Part shown: positions 41,646 through 48,987 of the stretch, piece by piece | Position numbering within the stretch: the first letter of the stretch is position 1 | Layout of the letters: each line of letters starts with the position of its first letter | DNA from: Streptomyces sp. SID8374 | GTDB taxonomy: Bacteria > Actinomycetota > Actinomycetes > Streptomycetales > Streptomycetaceae | Direction of reading: 5' to 3' | Assembly: GCF_009865135.1 (NCBI RefSeq) | Contig: NZ_WWGH01000002.1 | Span: 620,001-684,000 of the forward strand | DNA: 64,000 nt | Made by a program: the position numbers and the translations under genes | The notes under the pieces: model-generated | Databases searched by the model: none | Told to the model about the DNA's origin: nothing | What the model saw: only the letters and a program-made list of their open reading frames with translations

Positions 41646-43172
41646 ATGGCATCACGGCGGGATGAGCTCAACGCCTACACCTTTGCGAAGCGGAGGTTGA
41701 TCGCACAGTTCCTGCAACCCAACCCGACCGGTTCCGAGGAAGGCGCACCGCGCCCGCTGCGCGCGGTCGTGCCGGGAGCGATCATCGGCGTCGTCGTCCT
41801 CGCCGTCTTCGGCGCCTGGGGCATGTTCAAGCCGGTGGCCCCCAAGAACTGGGACACCCCCAACGAGAACGTCATCATCGCCAGCAAGTCCACCACCCGC
41901 TATGTGGTGTTGACGACCGACGGCAAGAAGCAGCTCCACCCCGTGCTCAACATGTCCTCGGCCAAGCTCCTGCTCGCCCAGGACAAGGGCAAGGTCGTCA
42001 ACGTCGACGAATCGGTCCTGGACGACGGCACGATCCCGCACGGCGCGACCCTCGGCATCCCGTACGCCCCCGACCGGCTGCCCGACCCCAAGGACGCCGG
42101 ATCCGCCAAGCGCTGGGCGGTCTGCGAGCAGCCCGGGGAGGGCGGCCGGGCCATCCAGAAGGCGGCCTTCGTCTTCGCCGAGCGAGAGGAGGACAAGACC
42201 GAGGGCAAGGCGAAGCTGCGCGGCGGCGAGGTGATGTACGTCGAGGGCCCCGACCGGACCCGCTACCTCGTGGACGCCGAGGGCAAGGCCTACCCGGTCA
42301 CCGACGACGAACTGCTGCTGCGCACCCTGGTCGACCCGGACGCCAAGCCCCAGCGGGTCTCCGCCGCCTGGCTGGCGACGCTGCACCGGGGCGACCGGAT
42401 CACCTTCCCGACCCTGGACGGTGTCCCGGGCGCCCCCGCGAACGTCCCGGGCACCCTGGACGAGGACACGAACAAGGTCGGCATGGTCCTGGCCGCCACC
42501 GCCGGAACCAGGACCCAGCAGTACGTCGTCCTCCCCGGCAGGGTCGCCCCGGTCTCGGACTTCATCGCCAAGCTCCTGCTCAGCAGCCGGGACCTGGACA
42601 AGCTCGGCCAGGCGGGCCGGGAGAAGCCGGTCGGCGCCTCGGCGTTCGCACCGGGCCGGGCCTTCGGCGCGGAGCTGGACTGGCCCGTCCACGAGCCGAA
42701 GGCCGTCAACTCCCCGGACATGACGAAGGGAAGCCGGAACACCGTGTGCAACGTCCTGCGCGACGTCGACGCCGACAACGGCGCCACCACCCTCTCCACC
42801 TGGGTGGGTACGGGCTTCCCGGCGACGCTCCCCACCGGCTCCTCCAGCGCCTACGTCACCCCCGGATCCGGTGAGTTCTTCCGCCAGTTCCAGGGCTCCA
42901 AGACCGACGTCGGCTTCCTCTTCCTGGTCACCGACACCGGACTGCGCTACGCGATGCAGTCCAACAGCGACAGCGGACAGGACGACTCCGGCATCGGCGC
43001 GTCCGGCTCGAAGAAGGAGCGGGAGGCGCGCCGGCAGGAGGCCCAGCAGGCGCAGAACCTCCTCGGCTACAAGGACGTCGACCCCACCCCCGTCCCCGCC
43101 GCCTGGTCCACGTTCCTGCCGACGGGCCCGCGGCTCTCGACGGGCGCGGCGAGCCAGCCGCAGGGTTCGTGA
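41646..43172 (+). CDS. eccB: Type VII secretion protein EccB
   Basis: A 508-residue single-pass membrane protein. The N-terminus MASRRDELNAYTFAKRRLIA is characteristic of EccB, one transmembrane helix follows at about residues 38-58 (AVVPGAIIGVVVLAVFGAWG), and the rest is the extracytoplasmic EccB repeat domain. The domain includes KQLHPVLNMSSAKLLL and the C-terminal block FVSV-like segments. It forms part of the secretion channel in the membrane. ATG 41646 is preceded by GAGAAGGGG. Its stop lies within the 5' region of the mycosin gene, so the two are co-transcribed. Confidence 0.93.
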   Translation: MASRRDELNAYTFAKRRLIAQFLQPNPTGSEEGAPRPLRAVVPGAIIGVVVLAVFGAWGMFKPVAPKNWDTPNENVIIASKSTTRYVVLTTDGKKQLHPVLNMSSAKLLLAQDKGKVVNVDESVLDDGTIPHGATLGIPYAPDRLPDPKDAGSAKRWAVCEQPGEGGRAIQKAAFVFAEREEDKTEGKAKLRGGEVMYVEGPDRTRYLVDAEGKAYPVTDDELLLRTLVDPDAKPQRVSAAWLATLHRGDRITFPTLDGVPGAPANVPGTLDEDTNKVGMVLAATAGTRTQQYVVLPGRVAPVSDFIAKLLLSSRDLDKLGQAGREKPVGASAFAPGRAFGAELDWPVHEPKAVNSPDMTKGSRNTVCNVLRDVDADNGATTLSTWVGTGFPATLPTGSSSAYVTPGSGEFFRQFQGSKTDVGFLFLVTDTGLRYAMQSNSDSGQDDSGIGASGSKKEREARRQEAQQAQNLLGYKDVDPTPVPAAWSTFLPTGPRLSTGAASQPQGS

Positions 43173-43186
43173 GGAGCGGTACGCAG

Positions 43187-44440
43187 ATGACGCGCCCCAC
43201 TGCTGCCCCTGCCAGGCGCCTCCTGACGGCTGTGGCGGCGACCGGAGTCCTCCTGGTCGCCCTGCCGGTCCCTCCGGCCGCCGCCGACGACGCGACCCAG
43301 TGCACGTTCGGCGGGAAGAAGTACCCGGGCCGCCCCTGGTCGTTGCAGCGCGTCCTCATGGACGAGCTGTGGAAGCAGTCCACCGGAAAGGGGGTACGGG
43401 TGGCCGTCATCGACACCGGCGTCGACGTGAAGAACCCCCAGCTGACCCCCGCCGTGGACGTCAAGGCGGGCAAGAACTTCCTGCCGGAGAAGCTCAAGAC
43501 CGAGGACGGCCGGGAGATCGAACGCGGCAAGGAGAACGGCACCACGGACACCGTGGGCCACGGCACCAAGGTGGCCGGCATCATCGCCGCGCGCGAGGCG
43601 AAGGGCACGGGCTTCACCGGCCTCGCCCCCGACGCCACGATCATCCCGATCCAGCAGAACGACGCCCACGGCAACGGCACCGCGGACACGCTGATCCAGG
43701 CCATCCTCTACGCCACCGACACGGCGAAGGCCGACATCATCAACATCTCCCAGGACACCGCCGACGCCGTCGAGCCGACACCGCGCCTGAAGCAGGCCAT
43801 CGACCACGCCCTGGCCGAGAACATCGTGGTCGTGGCCTCGGCGGGCAACGACGGTGTGGGCGGCAACGTGAAGCGGACCTACCCCGCCTCGTACGAGGGC
43901 GTCCTCGCCGTCGCCTCCTCGGACCGCAACAACGAACGCGCCTACTTCTCCCAGGCCGGCCCGTTCGTCGGCATCGCCGCCCCCGGCGTGGACATGATCT
44001 CCACCGTCCCCGGCGGCGGCCACTGCGCCGACAACGGCACCAGCTTCTCCGCCCCGTACGTCGCCGGGGTCGCCGCACTGGTCAAGGCCAAGCACCCCGA
44101 CTGGACGCAGCGGCAGATCGTGGCCCAGCTCCAGCAGACGGCGGAACGCTCGGTGGCCGGCCACGACCGCCACGTGGGCTGGGGAGTCGTCGACCCGGTA
44201 CGCGCCCTCACCGAGGACGACAAGCCCATCGAACGCCCGGTCGCGAGCGAGGGCATGAGCAAAGGCGAAGCCCCCGCCACGGCCCAACTCCAGCTCGGCG
44301 AAACGGCCGACGAACGCAACGCCCGCCTCGCGACGTACGTCGTCGTGGGCGGCGGCGTCCTGGTGGCCGCGATCGCCGGTGCGGCAGTGGCGGTACGGGA
44401 CATGAGGCGCCGTACGAGGCGGCTGGCGGGCGACAGCTGA
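43187..44440 (+). CDS. mycP: Type VII secretion-associated serine protease (mycosin) 1
   Basis: A 417-residue subtilisin-family protease of the mycosin type. A signal peptide ends near residue 33 (PPAAADD). The catalytic triad is intact: Asp76 in VAVIDTGVD, His125 in VGHGTKVAGI, Ser286 in GTSFSAPYVAG. A Pro-poor linker leads to a C-terminal transmembrane helix (VVVGGGVLVAAIAGAAVAV) and basic tail, so the enzyme is anchored with its active site outside. ATG 43187 has GAGGAG ten bases upstream; GTG 43169 overlapping the eccB stop is an alternative. Mycosins stabilise the ESX complex and cut substrates. Confidence 0.93.
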   Translation: MTRPTAAPARRLLTAVAATGVLLVALPVPPAAADDATQCTFGGKKYPGRPWSLQRVLMDELWKQSTGKGVRVAVIDTGVDVKNPQLTPAVDVKAGKNFLPEKLKTEDGREIERGKENGTTDTVGHGTKVAGIIAAREAKGTGFTGLAPDATIIPIQQNDAHGNGTADTLIQAILYATDTAKADIINISQDTADAVEPTPRLKQAIDHALAENIVVVASAGNDGVGGNVKRTYPASYEGVLAVASSDRNNERAYFSQAGPFVGIAAPGVDMISTVPGGGHCADNGTSFSAPYVAGVAALVKAKHPDWTQRQIVAQLQQTAERSVAGHDRHVGWGVVDPVRALTEDDKPIERPVASEGMSKGEAPATAQLQLGETADERNARLATYVVVGGGVLVAAIAGAAVAVRDMRRRTRRLAGDS

Positions 44441-44493
44441 CGGACGGGAGCTCCGGCCGGCGCATGAGACAAGTCACGTGGCCGCCAACCCAA

Positions 44494-44522
44494 TTGGCCC
44501 GGCAGTACGCAGTGACTAGAGT
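44494..44522 (+). promoter_or_regulatory. Probable promoter of the WXG substrate module
   Basis: TTGGCC (44494-44499), 17-base spacer, TAGAGT (44517-44522). The boxes and spacing suit a vegetative promoter, about 90 bases upstream of the start at 44611. Confidence 0.45.
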
Positions 44523-44538
44523 TACCGGTTGAGATGGA

Positions 44539-44580
44539 CTCGGATCGCATCGATGCGATAGCAACGCAGAGCGATCCGAG
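44539..44580 (+). promoter_or_regulatory. Palindrome and stem-loop in the leader before 44611
   Basis: CTCGGATCGC (44539-44548) pairs with GCGATCCGAG (44571-44580). Overlapping it is a perfect 16-bp palindrome ATCGCATCGATGCGAT at 44544-44559. It would lie in the 5' leader of the transcript from the promoter at 44494-44522, just upstream of the ribosome site, so it could be an operator or an RNA structure. Confidence 0.5.
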
Positions 44581-44610
44581 CAAACGGGGATGCACAACGG
44601 GGAGGACGGC

Positions 44611-45039
44611 ATGGGGACCGGTCCAGGTGACCTCAGGCGCGGAGTAGGCGCGCTGGAGACGTTCAAGAAGCGGGTGGACGCCCTGCTCGCGGACCTGGAG
44701 GGCTCGGCGGCCGGCAAGTCGAAGGTGGCGGCACAGACCGTGTCCCGCGCCTCCTTGAGCGGCCCGAACGCCCGCTTCGCCGAGGCGGACGGCCTCTACA
44801 CCCAGTACAACCGCGTCCACGAGTCCCTGGTCTCGCTCTCCAAGTCGCTGGGCGACCAGATCGAGTACCTGAGCCTGGGGGTGCACGCGGCGGCGGTCGG
44901 CTTCGACAACGTGGACGACGAGACGCGGCGGCGCTTCCACGAGATCCAGACGCGGATGGACCGGGAGCGCGAGAAGGCCCTCAAGCCCGACGCCGACAAC
45001 CGTGAAGGCCAGTCCGGCGACGGTTGGGAGACGAAGTGA
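44611..45039 (+). CDS. Small helical ESX-module protein
   Basis: A 142-residue protein, almost entirely helical (LETFKKRVDALLADLEGSAA; TRRRFHEIQTRMDREREKAL), with no signal peptide or membrane segment. Its size and two-helix character recall the WXG/PE class, but no W-x-G turn is present. It ends with GTGA overlap into a WXG-domain substrate gene, so it is a likely dimer partner or chaperone for that protein. ATG 44611 has GGGGAGG six bases upstream; ATG 44590 is an alternative. Function not assigned by family. Confidence 0.65.
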   Translation: MGTGPGDLRRGVGALETFKKRVDALLADLEGSAAGKSKVAAQTVSRASLSGPNARFAEADGLYTQYNRVHESLVSLSKSLGDQIEYLSLGVHAAAVGFDNVDDETRRRFHEIQTRMDREREKALKPDADNREGQSGDGWETK

Positions 45040-46706
45040 GCGACGACAAGCAGCCGGAACTGACCCCTGCCGAGCAGCAGAAGCAGGACGAGGGCCGCGT
45101 CAAGACCCAGCTGGTCGTCACCGATGCGACGGAGCTGGGCAGAGAGGTCCTGAGCCTCTTCACTCCCGGAAGCGTCGCCAGGGCAGGCCGTACCTCGTTC
45201 GAGGGACACGACCTCAACGCCATCATCGACCTGGTGGAGAACGCCAACCCGGCGGACATGGAGAACGCGGGCAAGGCGCTCTGGGAGGCCAGGGACGCGA
45301 TCCGGAGTGCGTCGAAGGAACTGGGCGACTACATCAAGGGGGTCGACTGGCAGGGCGACTCCGGCGAGGCGTTCCGTAAGTGGGGCCTGGGCCTGGTCAC
45401 CCACGCCGAGAAGCTCGGCGACTTCGCGGATGCGGCAGGCACCCAGATCACGGTGGCCGGCACCGGCCTGGCGTCGGTACGGAGTTCCATGCCGCCGCGC
45501 GACCGCCGGATGATCCAGACGGACGTGGACGACATCCTGTTCCCGGCCCGGACCGAGACCAACCCGGCGTATGCGGCGGCTCTCACGGTGGAGAAGAACC
45601 GCCAGGAGGCCATCAACCAGATCAACCGGCTGGCGTCGTACTACGCGGTGTCGGAGGAGGTGCTGGCTGCGCAGGAACCGCCGCGGTTCGATCAGAAGCT
45701 CGGCGTCGACATGCCTAAGCCCAGTGGTGGCGTCGAAAGGCCCACGGCCGTCACTGCACCTCCCGGCGCAGACACACTGGGCAGCGGCACGACACACGGC
45801 AATCCGGAGCGCTCGGCCGCAGGTCTCTCCAACACTGTCAGTTCTTCCGGTGGCCGTGCCCCCGTCGAGGCTCTGGGTTCTGCACCCGTGCTGGACAAGA
45901 GCACGTCCACGGAGATCAACAGTGTCGCGACCCCGACCGCTCCGACGATGAGCACCGGCGCCGCTCCTATCCCTTCGGCCACCAGCAGCTCGGCACCGGC
46001 TACTTCACCGATGCCGGTGGCGCCCAGTTTCGGCAAGATGCCATCGGCGAGCTCCGCGCGGGCCACGGGCTCACCGGCTGTGCCTCGGTCCGCGACCCAG
46101 GCCGGCGCCGGCCTGGGCAAGGCATCCCCCACGGGCGCGAGTGCCGCAGCCAGGGGTAGCGCCGGTACACCCGTTGGCCGACCAAGTCCGATGGTCGGCG
46201 GGTCATCTGTCACGGGCCGCCCCGGCGGTGGCGCAGCGTTGCCCACCGCCGGTCAGTCCGGCGTGACGGGCGGCCGTCCTATGGCGGCTCACGGCGGCAC
46301 GGCAGCGCCGGGAAGCTCCCGTACGGGACAGGGCAACGGCATCGTGGGTGGTACGCCGCAGCGGGCTACTTCCGGGGTGTCCGGAAGTGGCGGGGCTCGT
46401 GGAGTACCGCGAGGAACGGTGATCGGCGGACCCGGCGGGAGTGGCAGTGTGCCGCGCTCCGTCCAGCGTGGCGCGCCTGTTTCGGGTGCTAACGGAGTGG
46501 TCGGCGCTCCCCGAGGGACATCGGGCTCCGGCTCCAAGGGCTTCACAGCCGGTGGCGCAGGCCTTGTCCGAGGTCCTGCCGGTCGGCGGAAGACTGACCG
46601 GAAGGACGAGGAGAACACCGGGTCGACTCGTCCGGACTACCTGACGGAAGACGAAGAGACGTGGGCGGGCCGACGGCGCGGAGCTGTGCCGCCGGTGGTC
46701 GAGTAG
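45036..46706 (+). CDS. WXG-domain type VII secretion substrate with long Ser/Pro/Gly-rich tail
   Basis: A 556-residue protein. Residues ~30-215 are helical with the WXG turn at Trp105-Gln-Gly107 in VDWQGDSGEAF. From about residue 225 to 525 the chain is a disordered Ser/Thr/Pro/Gly/Ala tail with many RG and SG units. The C-terminus carries RPDYLTEDEETW, with a Y-x-x-x-D (Tyr535-Asp539) of the kind used as a type VII signal, an ending I know from other actinobacterial WXG/PPE-like proteins. The GTG start overlaps the previous stop by four bases. Codon bias in the tail is weaker than in neighbours. A mycosin gene follows 28 bases later. Confidence 0.8.
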   Translation: MSDDKQPELTPAEQQKQDEGRVKTQLVVTDATELGREVLSLFTPGSVARAGRTSFEGHDLNAIIDLVENANPADMENAGKALWEARDAIRSASKELGDYIKGVDWQGDSGEAFRKWGLGLVTHAEKLGDFADAAGTQITVAGTGLASVRSSMPPRDRRMIQTDVDDILFPARTETNPAYAAALTVEKNRQEAINQINRLASYYAVSEEVLAAQEPPRFDQKLGVDMPKPSGGVERPTAVTAPPGADTLGSGTTHGNPERSAAGLSNTVSSSGGRAPVEALGSAPVLDKSTSTEINSVATPTAPTMSTGAAPIPSATSSSAPATSPMPVAPSFGKMPSASSARATGSPAVPRSATQAGAGLGKASPTGASAAARGSAGTPVGRPSPMVGGSSVTGRPGGGAALPTAGQSGVTGGRPMAAHGGTAAPGSSRTGQGNGIVGGTPQRATSGVSGSGGARGVPRGTVIGGPGGSGSVPRSVQRGAPVSGANGVVGAPRGTSGSGSKGFTAGGAGLVRGPAGRRKTDRKDEENTGSTRPDYLTEDEETWAGRRRGAVPPVVE

Positions 46707-46734
46707 CAGCCCCAGGGAAGGTTCGGAAGTCGGG

Positions 46735-47976
46735 ATGACAGCAGGAATGGGCCGACCCCAGAGGCGTGTACTGAGCGCACTGGCCGTGGCAGCTTCGTGG
46801 AGCGTTGTCTTTGCCGGTACGGCACAGCCTGCCGTTGCTGCGGACATGCAGTCCAAACAGTGGTACCTCAGTGCTTTGCAGGCTGAGGAAATGTGGAAGG
46901 TCACGACAGGCGAAGGCATCAAAGTCGCTGTCATCGACACGGGCGTCAACCCGTCTACGCCTTCCCTGAAAGGGCAAGTCCTTAAGGGGCTCGACGCTAC
47001 TGATGCTGCCGGTGACGAGCATGATGACTACCGTGGGCATGGCACCAACATGGCCGAGCTGATCGCGGGGACGGGCAAGGGGGGCGGTCTGCGGGGGCTT
47101 GCCCCTGGGGTGAAGATCATCCCTATGCGGATCAGCGACACGGAATTTCAAAATGAGAATTCCGTCAATGCGCGTGACTACGAAGTTGCCATCCGGGCGG
47201 CAGCTGACAGTGATGCTCAGATCATCAGCATGTCGTTTTCCAGTGACTACTCCTCAAGCGCGGAGCGTGAAGCCGTAAAGTACGCGCAGCAAAAGGGGAA
47301 GCTCTTCTTTGCTGGAGTAGGGAATAATGCGGAGGAAGGCAACAAGGAGCAGTACCCGGCTTCGTATCCGCAAGTAGTGGGTGTCGCCGCTGCGGACCGC
47401 AAGGGGAAAGTCTCTGAGTTCTCCACAAATGGAAACAGTGTGGACATCGCTGCTCCGGGCAGTGACATCCCGCGCTGGTGCAACAACTCCTTCAAGAGTT
47501 ACTGCGACGGAGCTGGCGGAACCAGTCCCGCCACCGCCATCGCCTCCGCCTCCGCCGCCCTAGTCTGGTCCGCCCACCCCGACTGGACTGCCAACCAGGT
47601 CCTCAACGTCCTCTTCGACACGGCTAGCCGTAGTTGGAAGAAGGGCGACCGCAGCGCCTACCTCGGCCACGGCCTCATCCGCCCCGCGATGAACATCCTC
47701 AAGGGCAAGGGCGACCCCGGCGACCCGGACATCAGCCCCCTCACCGAGGAGCGGACCGGCGGCTCCCCGGCGTCGCCCACCCCCTCCGCCTCAGCCTCCG
47801 GGCAGCCCGCCCAGAACGAGAAGGCCGGCCAGGTCGACGAGACCGTGGCCGCGGGCGACAGCGAGAAGGCGGCGGGCGGTGGCGCCCCCCTTGGCCTGAT
47901 CCTCGGCGGCATCGCGGGCGTCGCCGTCCTCGGGGGCGTGGTCTTCGCCGTCGTCCGCAGACGTGGCGCGGCCTGA
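46735..47976 (+). CDS. Type VII secretion-associated serine protease (mycosin) 2
   Basis: A 413-residue mycosin-like subtilase. A signal peptide ends around residue 36 (QPAVAADM). The triad is intact: Asp68 in VAVIDTGV, His102 in RGHGTNMAELI, Ser264 in GTSPATAIAS. A Ser/Pro-rich linker precedes the C-terminal helix (LGLILGGIAGVAVLGGVVFAV) and an Arg-rich tail. It differs clearly from the first mycosin in sequence. The first ~790 bases have unusually low GC and relaxed third positions; normal Streptomyces bias returns near base 47525, close to the Ser264 codon. Its natural partner is the WXG substrate gene just upstream. Confidence 0.9.
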   Translation: MTAGMGRPQRRVLSALAVAASWSVVFAGTAQPAVAADMQSKQWYLSALQAEEMWKVTTGEGIKVAVIDTGVNPSTPSLKGQVLKGLDATDAAGDEHDDYRGHGTNMAELIAGTGKGGGLRGLAPGVKIIPMRISDTEFQNENSVNARDYEVAIRAAADSDAQIISMSFSSDYSSSAEREAVKYAQQKGKLFFAGVGNNAEEGNKEQYPASYPQVVGVAAADRKGKVSEFSTNGNSVDIAAPGSDIPRWCNNSFKSYCDGAGGTSPATAIASASAALVWSAHPDWTANQVLNVLFDTASRSWKKGDRSAYLGHGLIRPAMNILKGKGDPGDPDISPLTEERTGGSPASPTPSASASGQPAQNEKAGQVDETVAAGDSEKAAGGGAPLGLILGGIAGVAVLGGVVFAVVRRRGAA

Positions 47977-47981
47977 CCGCA

Positions 47982-48018
47982 GGTACCTCACATGTACCGG
48001 CCGGCGATCCATGCCGGC
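47982..48018 (+). other. Two small hairpins before esxB
   Basis: GGTAC (47982-47986) pairs with GTACC (47994-47998), and GCCGGC (48000-48005) with GCCGGC (48013-48018). They lie between the second mycosin stop and the esxB ribosome site and may weaken read-through or shape the esxB leader. Confidence 0.35.
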
Positions 48019-48049
48019 TTGCAGAATCCACCGGAACGAAAGGAAAGCC

Positions 48050-48412
48050 ATGTCGGCAGACCAGAAAGTCTCAGCTGAAGCCCTGATCAGGCTGGAGGGC
48101 CAGCTCACCGAGAGGTTCGACTCGGTGAAGGGGCAGCTCAAGCAGCTGCACGCGACGATCGACAGCCTGGAAGGTGCCTGGAAGGGCATCGGGGCCGGTC
48201 ACTTCAACCAGAAGCAGAACGAGATCAACAGGAGCATGGTCGGCATCGGCAAGGAGCTGCTCCGCTTCCAGGAGGCCATCAAGGCCGCCCGCACCATTTC
48301 GGACAACACCGAGGACCAGATCAAGGCCGCCCTCATGGGGGTGGACGTCGTCGACGGCTACTCGGGCGACGCCGCGGCCACGGCCCGGACCTCGAACCTG
48401 AACAACTTCTGA
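48050..48412 (+). CDS. esxB: WXG100-family ESX secretion target EsxB
   Basis: A 120-residue helix-turn-helix protein of the WXG100 family, the small dimeric substrates of type VII systems. The turn motif is Trp44-Lys-Gly46 in EGAWKGIGAG. ATG 48050 follows AAAGGAAAG. The frame is open further upstream to 47963 without family sequence. The symbol follows the S. coelicolor gene order as I recall it (esxB first, then esxA). Unlike mycobacterial EsxB, this one has no Y-x-x-x-D near its end; that motif is in the partner. Confidence 0.85.
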   Translation: MSADQKVSAEALIRLEGQLTERFDSVKGQLKQLHATIDSLEGAWKGIGAGHFNQKQNEINRSMVGIGKELLRFQEAIKAARTISDNTEDQIKAALMGVDVVDGYSGDAAATARTSNLNNF

Positions 48413-48446
48413 CCGGTATTCCGTAACTCGACTGAAGGAGGACCAC

Positions 48447-48746
48447 ATGGCCAACAACGACGGTACGACGGTCGTCACTTATGCCAGCCTCGACCTCGCG
48501 GCCGCCTCGATCGATCGTCAGGCCAAGCAGCTCGACCAGGACCTCCGGGCGATCAAGAGCATGATCGCCTCGGTCTCGGAGCTGTGGGAGGGCGAAGCCA
48601 AGTCCGCCTACCGCAGCGCGCAGGACCGCTGGGACACGCAGGCGACGGGCATCAAGGAGAACCTCGCCCAGATCTCCCGCGCCGTGCGCGACGCGGAGAC
48701 GGCCTACCGCAGCGGTGACAAGCGGGCGGCGGCCAACTTCCACTAG
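48447..48746 (+). CDS. esxA: WXG100-family ESX secretion target EsxA
   Basis: A 99-residue WXG100 protein with the turn at Trp47-Glu-Gly49 (ELWEGEAKSAY) between two long helices. The C-terminus has the type VII signal Y-x-x-x-D at residues 87-91 (YRSGD). A very strong ribosome site (AAGGAGG) precedes ATG 48447, which suits an abundant secreted product. It lies 34 bases after esxB; the two should form a heterodimer exported through the EccC motor. In S. coelicolor this pair is needed for normal sporulation (established for that species). Confidence 0.88.
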   Translation: MANNDGTTVVTYASLDLAAASIDRQAKQLDQDLRAIKSMIASVSELWEGEAKSAYRSAQDRWDTQATGIKENLAQISRAVRDAETAYRSGDKRAAANFH

Positions 48747-48785
48747 CCGATCCGGCTGGAAGCAAGCCGCGCAGACAGCGGCACA

Positions 48786-48820
48786 TCAGGGTGGACACGC
48801 GCGGGAGGTGTCCACCCTGA
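48786..48820 (+). terminator. Terminator after esxA
   Basis: Thirteen perfect pairs, 48786-48798 with 48808-48820, nine-base loop, 40 bases past the esxA stop. Confidence 0.8.
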
Positions 48821-48861
48821 CGCATGTCCGCTGTACGTCAGCACGGCCGACGCGGAGGGGT

Positions 48862-48890
48862 GGGGGCGCCGACACCCAGTCGGCGCCCCC
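48862..48890. terminator. Second stem-loop between convergent esxA and eccC
   Basis: Twelve perfect pairs, 48862-48873 with 48879-48890, five-base loop. It can serve the eccC transcript on the minus strand. The remaining ~95 bases to the eccC stop are C-rich without visible structure. Confidence 0.7.
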
Positions 48891-48987
48891 CATTACCCGC
48901 ACCCCAAGACCGCCCGGCCCCCATCCGCACCCGAACACCCGGCCCGGCCCGGCCCCCACCCCACCCACACGCTTACTCCGGAGCCAA

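Noticed and set aside
45780..46560. CRISPR-like or transposon repeats in the WXG protein tail
   Set aside because: The repetitive look comes from Ser/Gly/Pro codons; there are no regular spacers or terminal inverted repeats.
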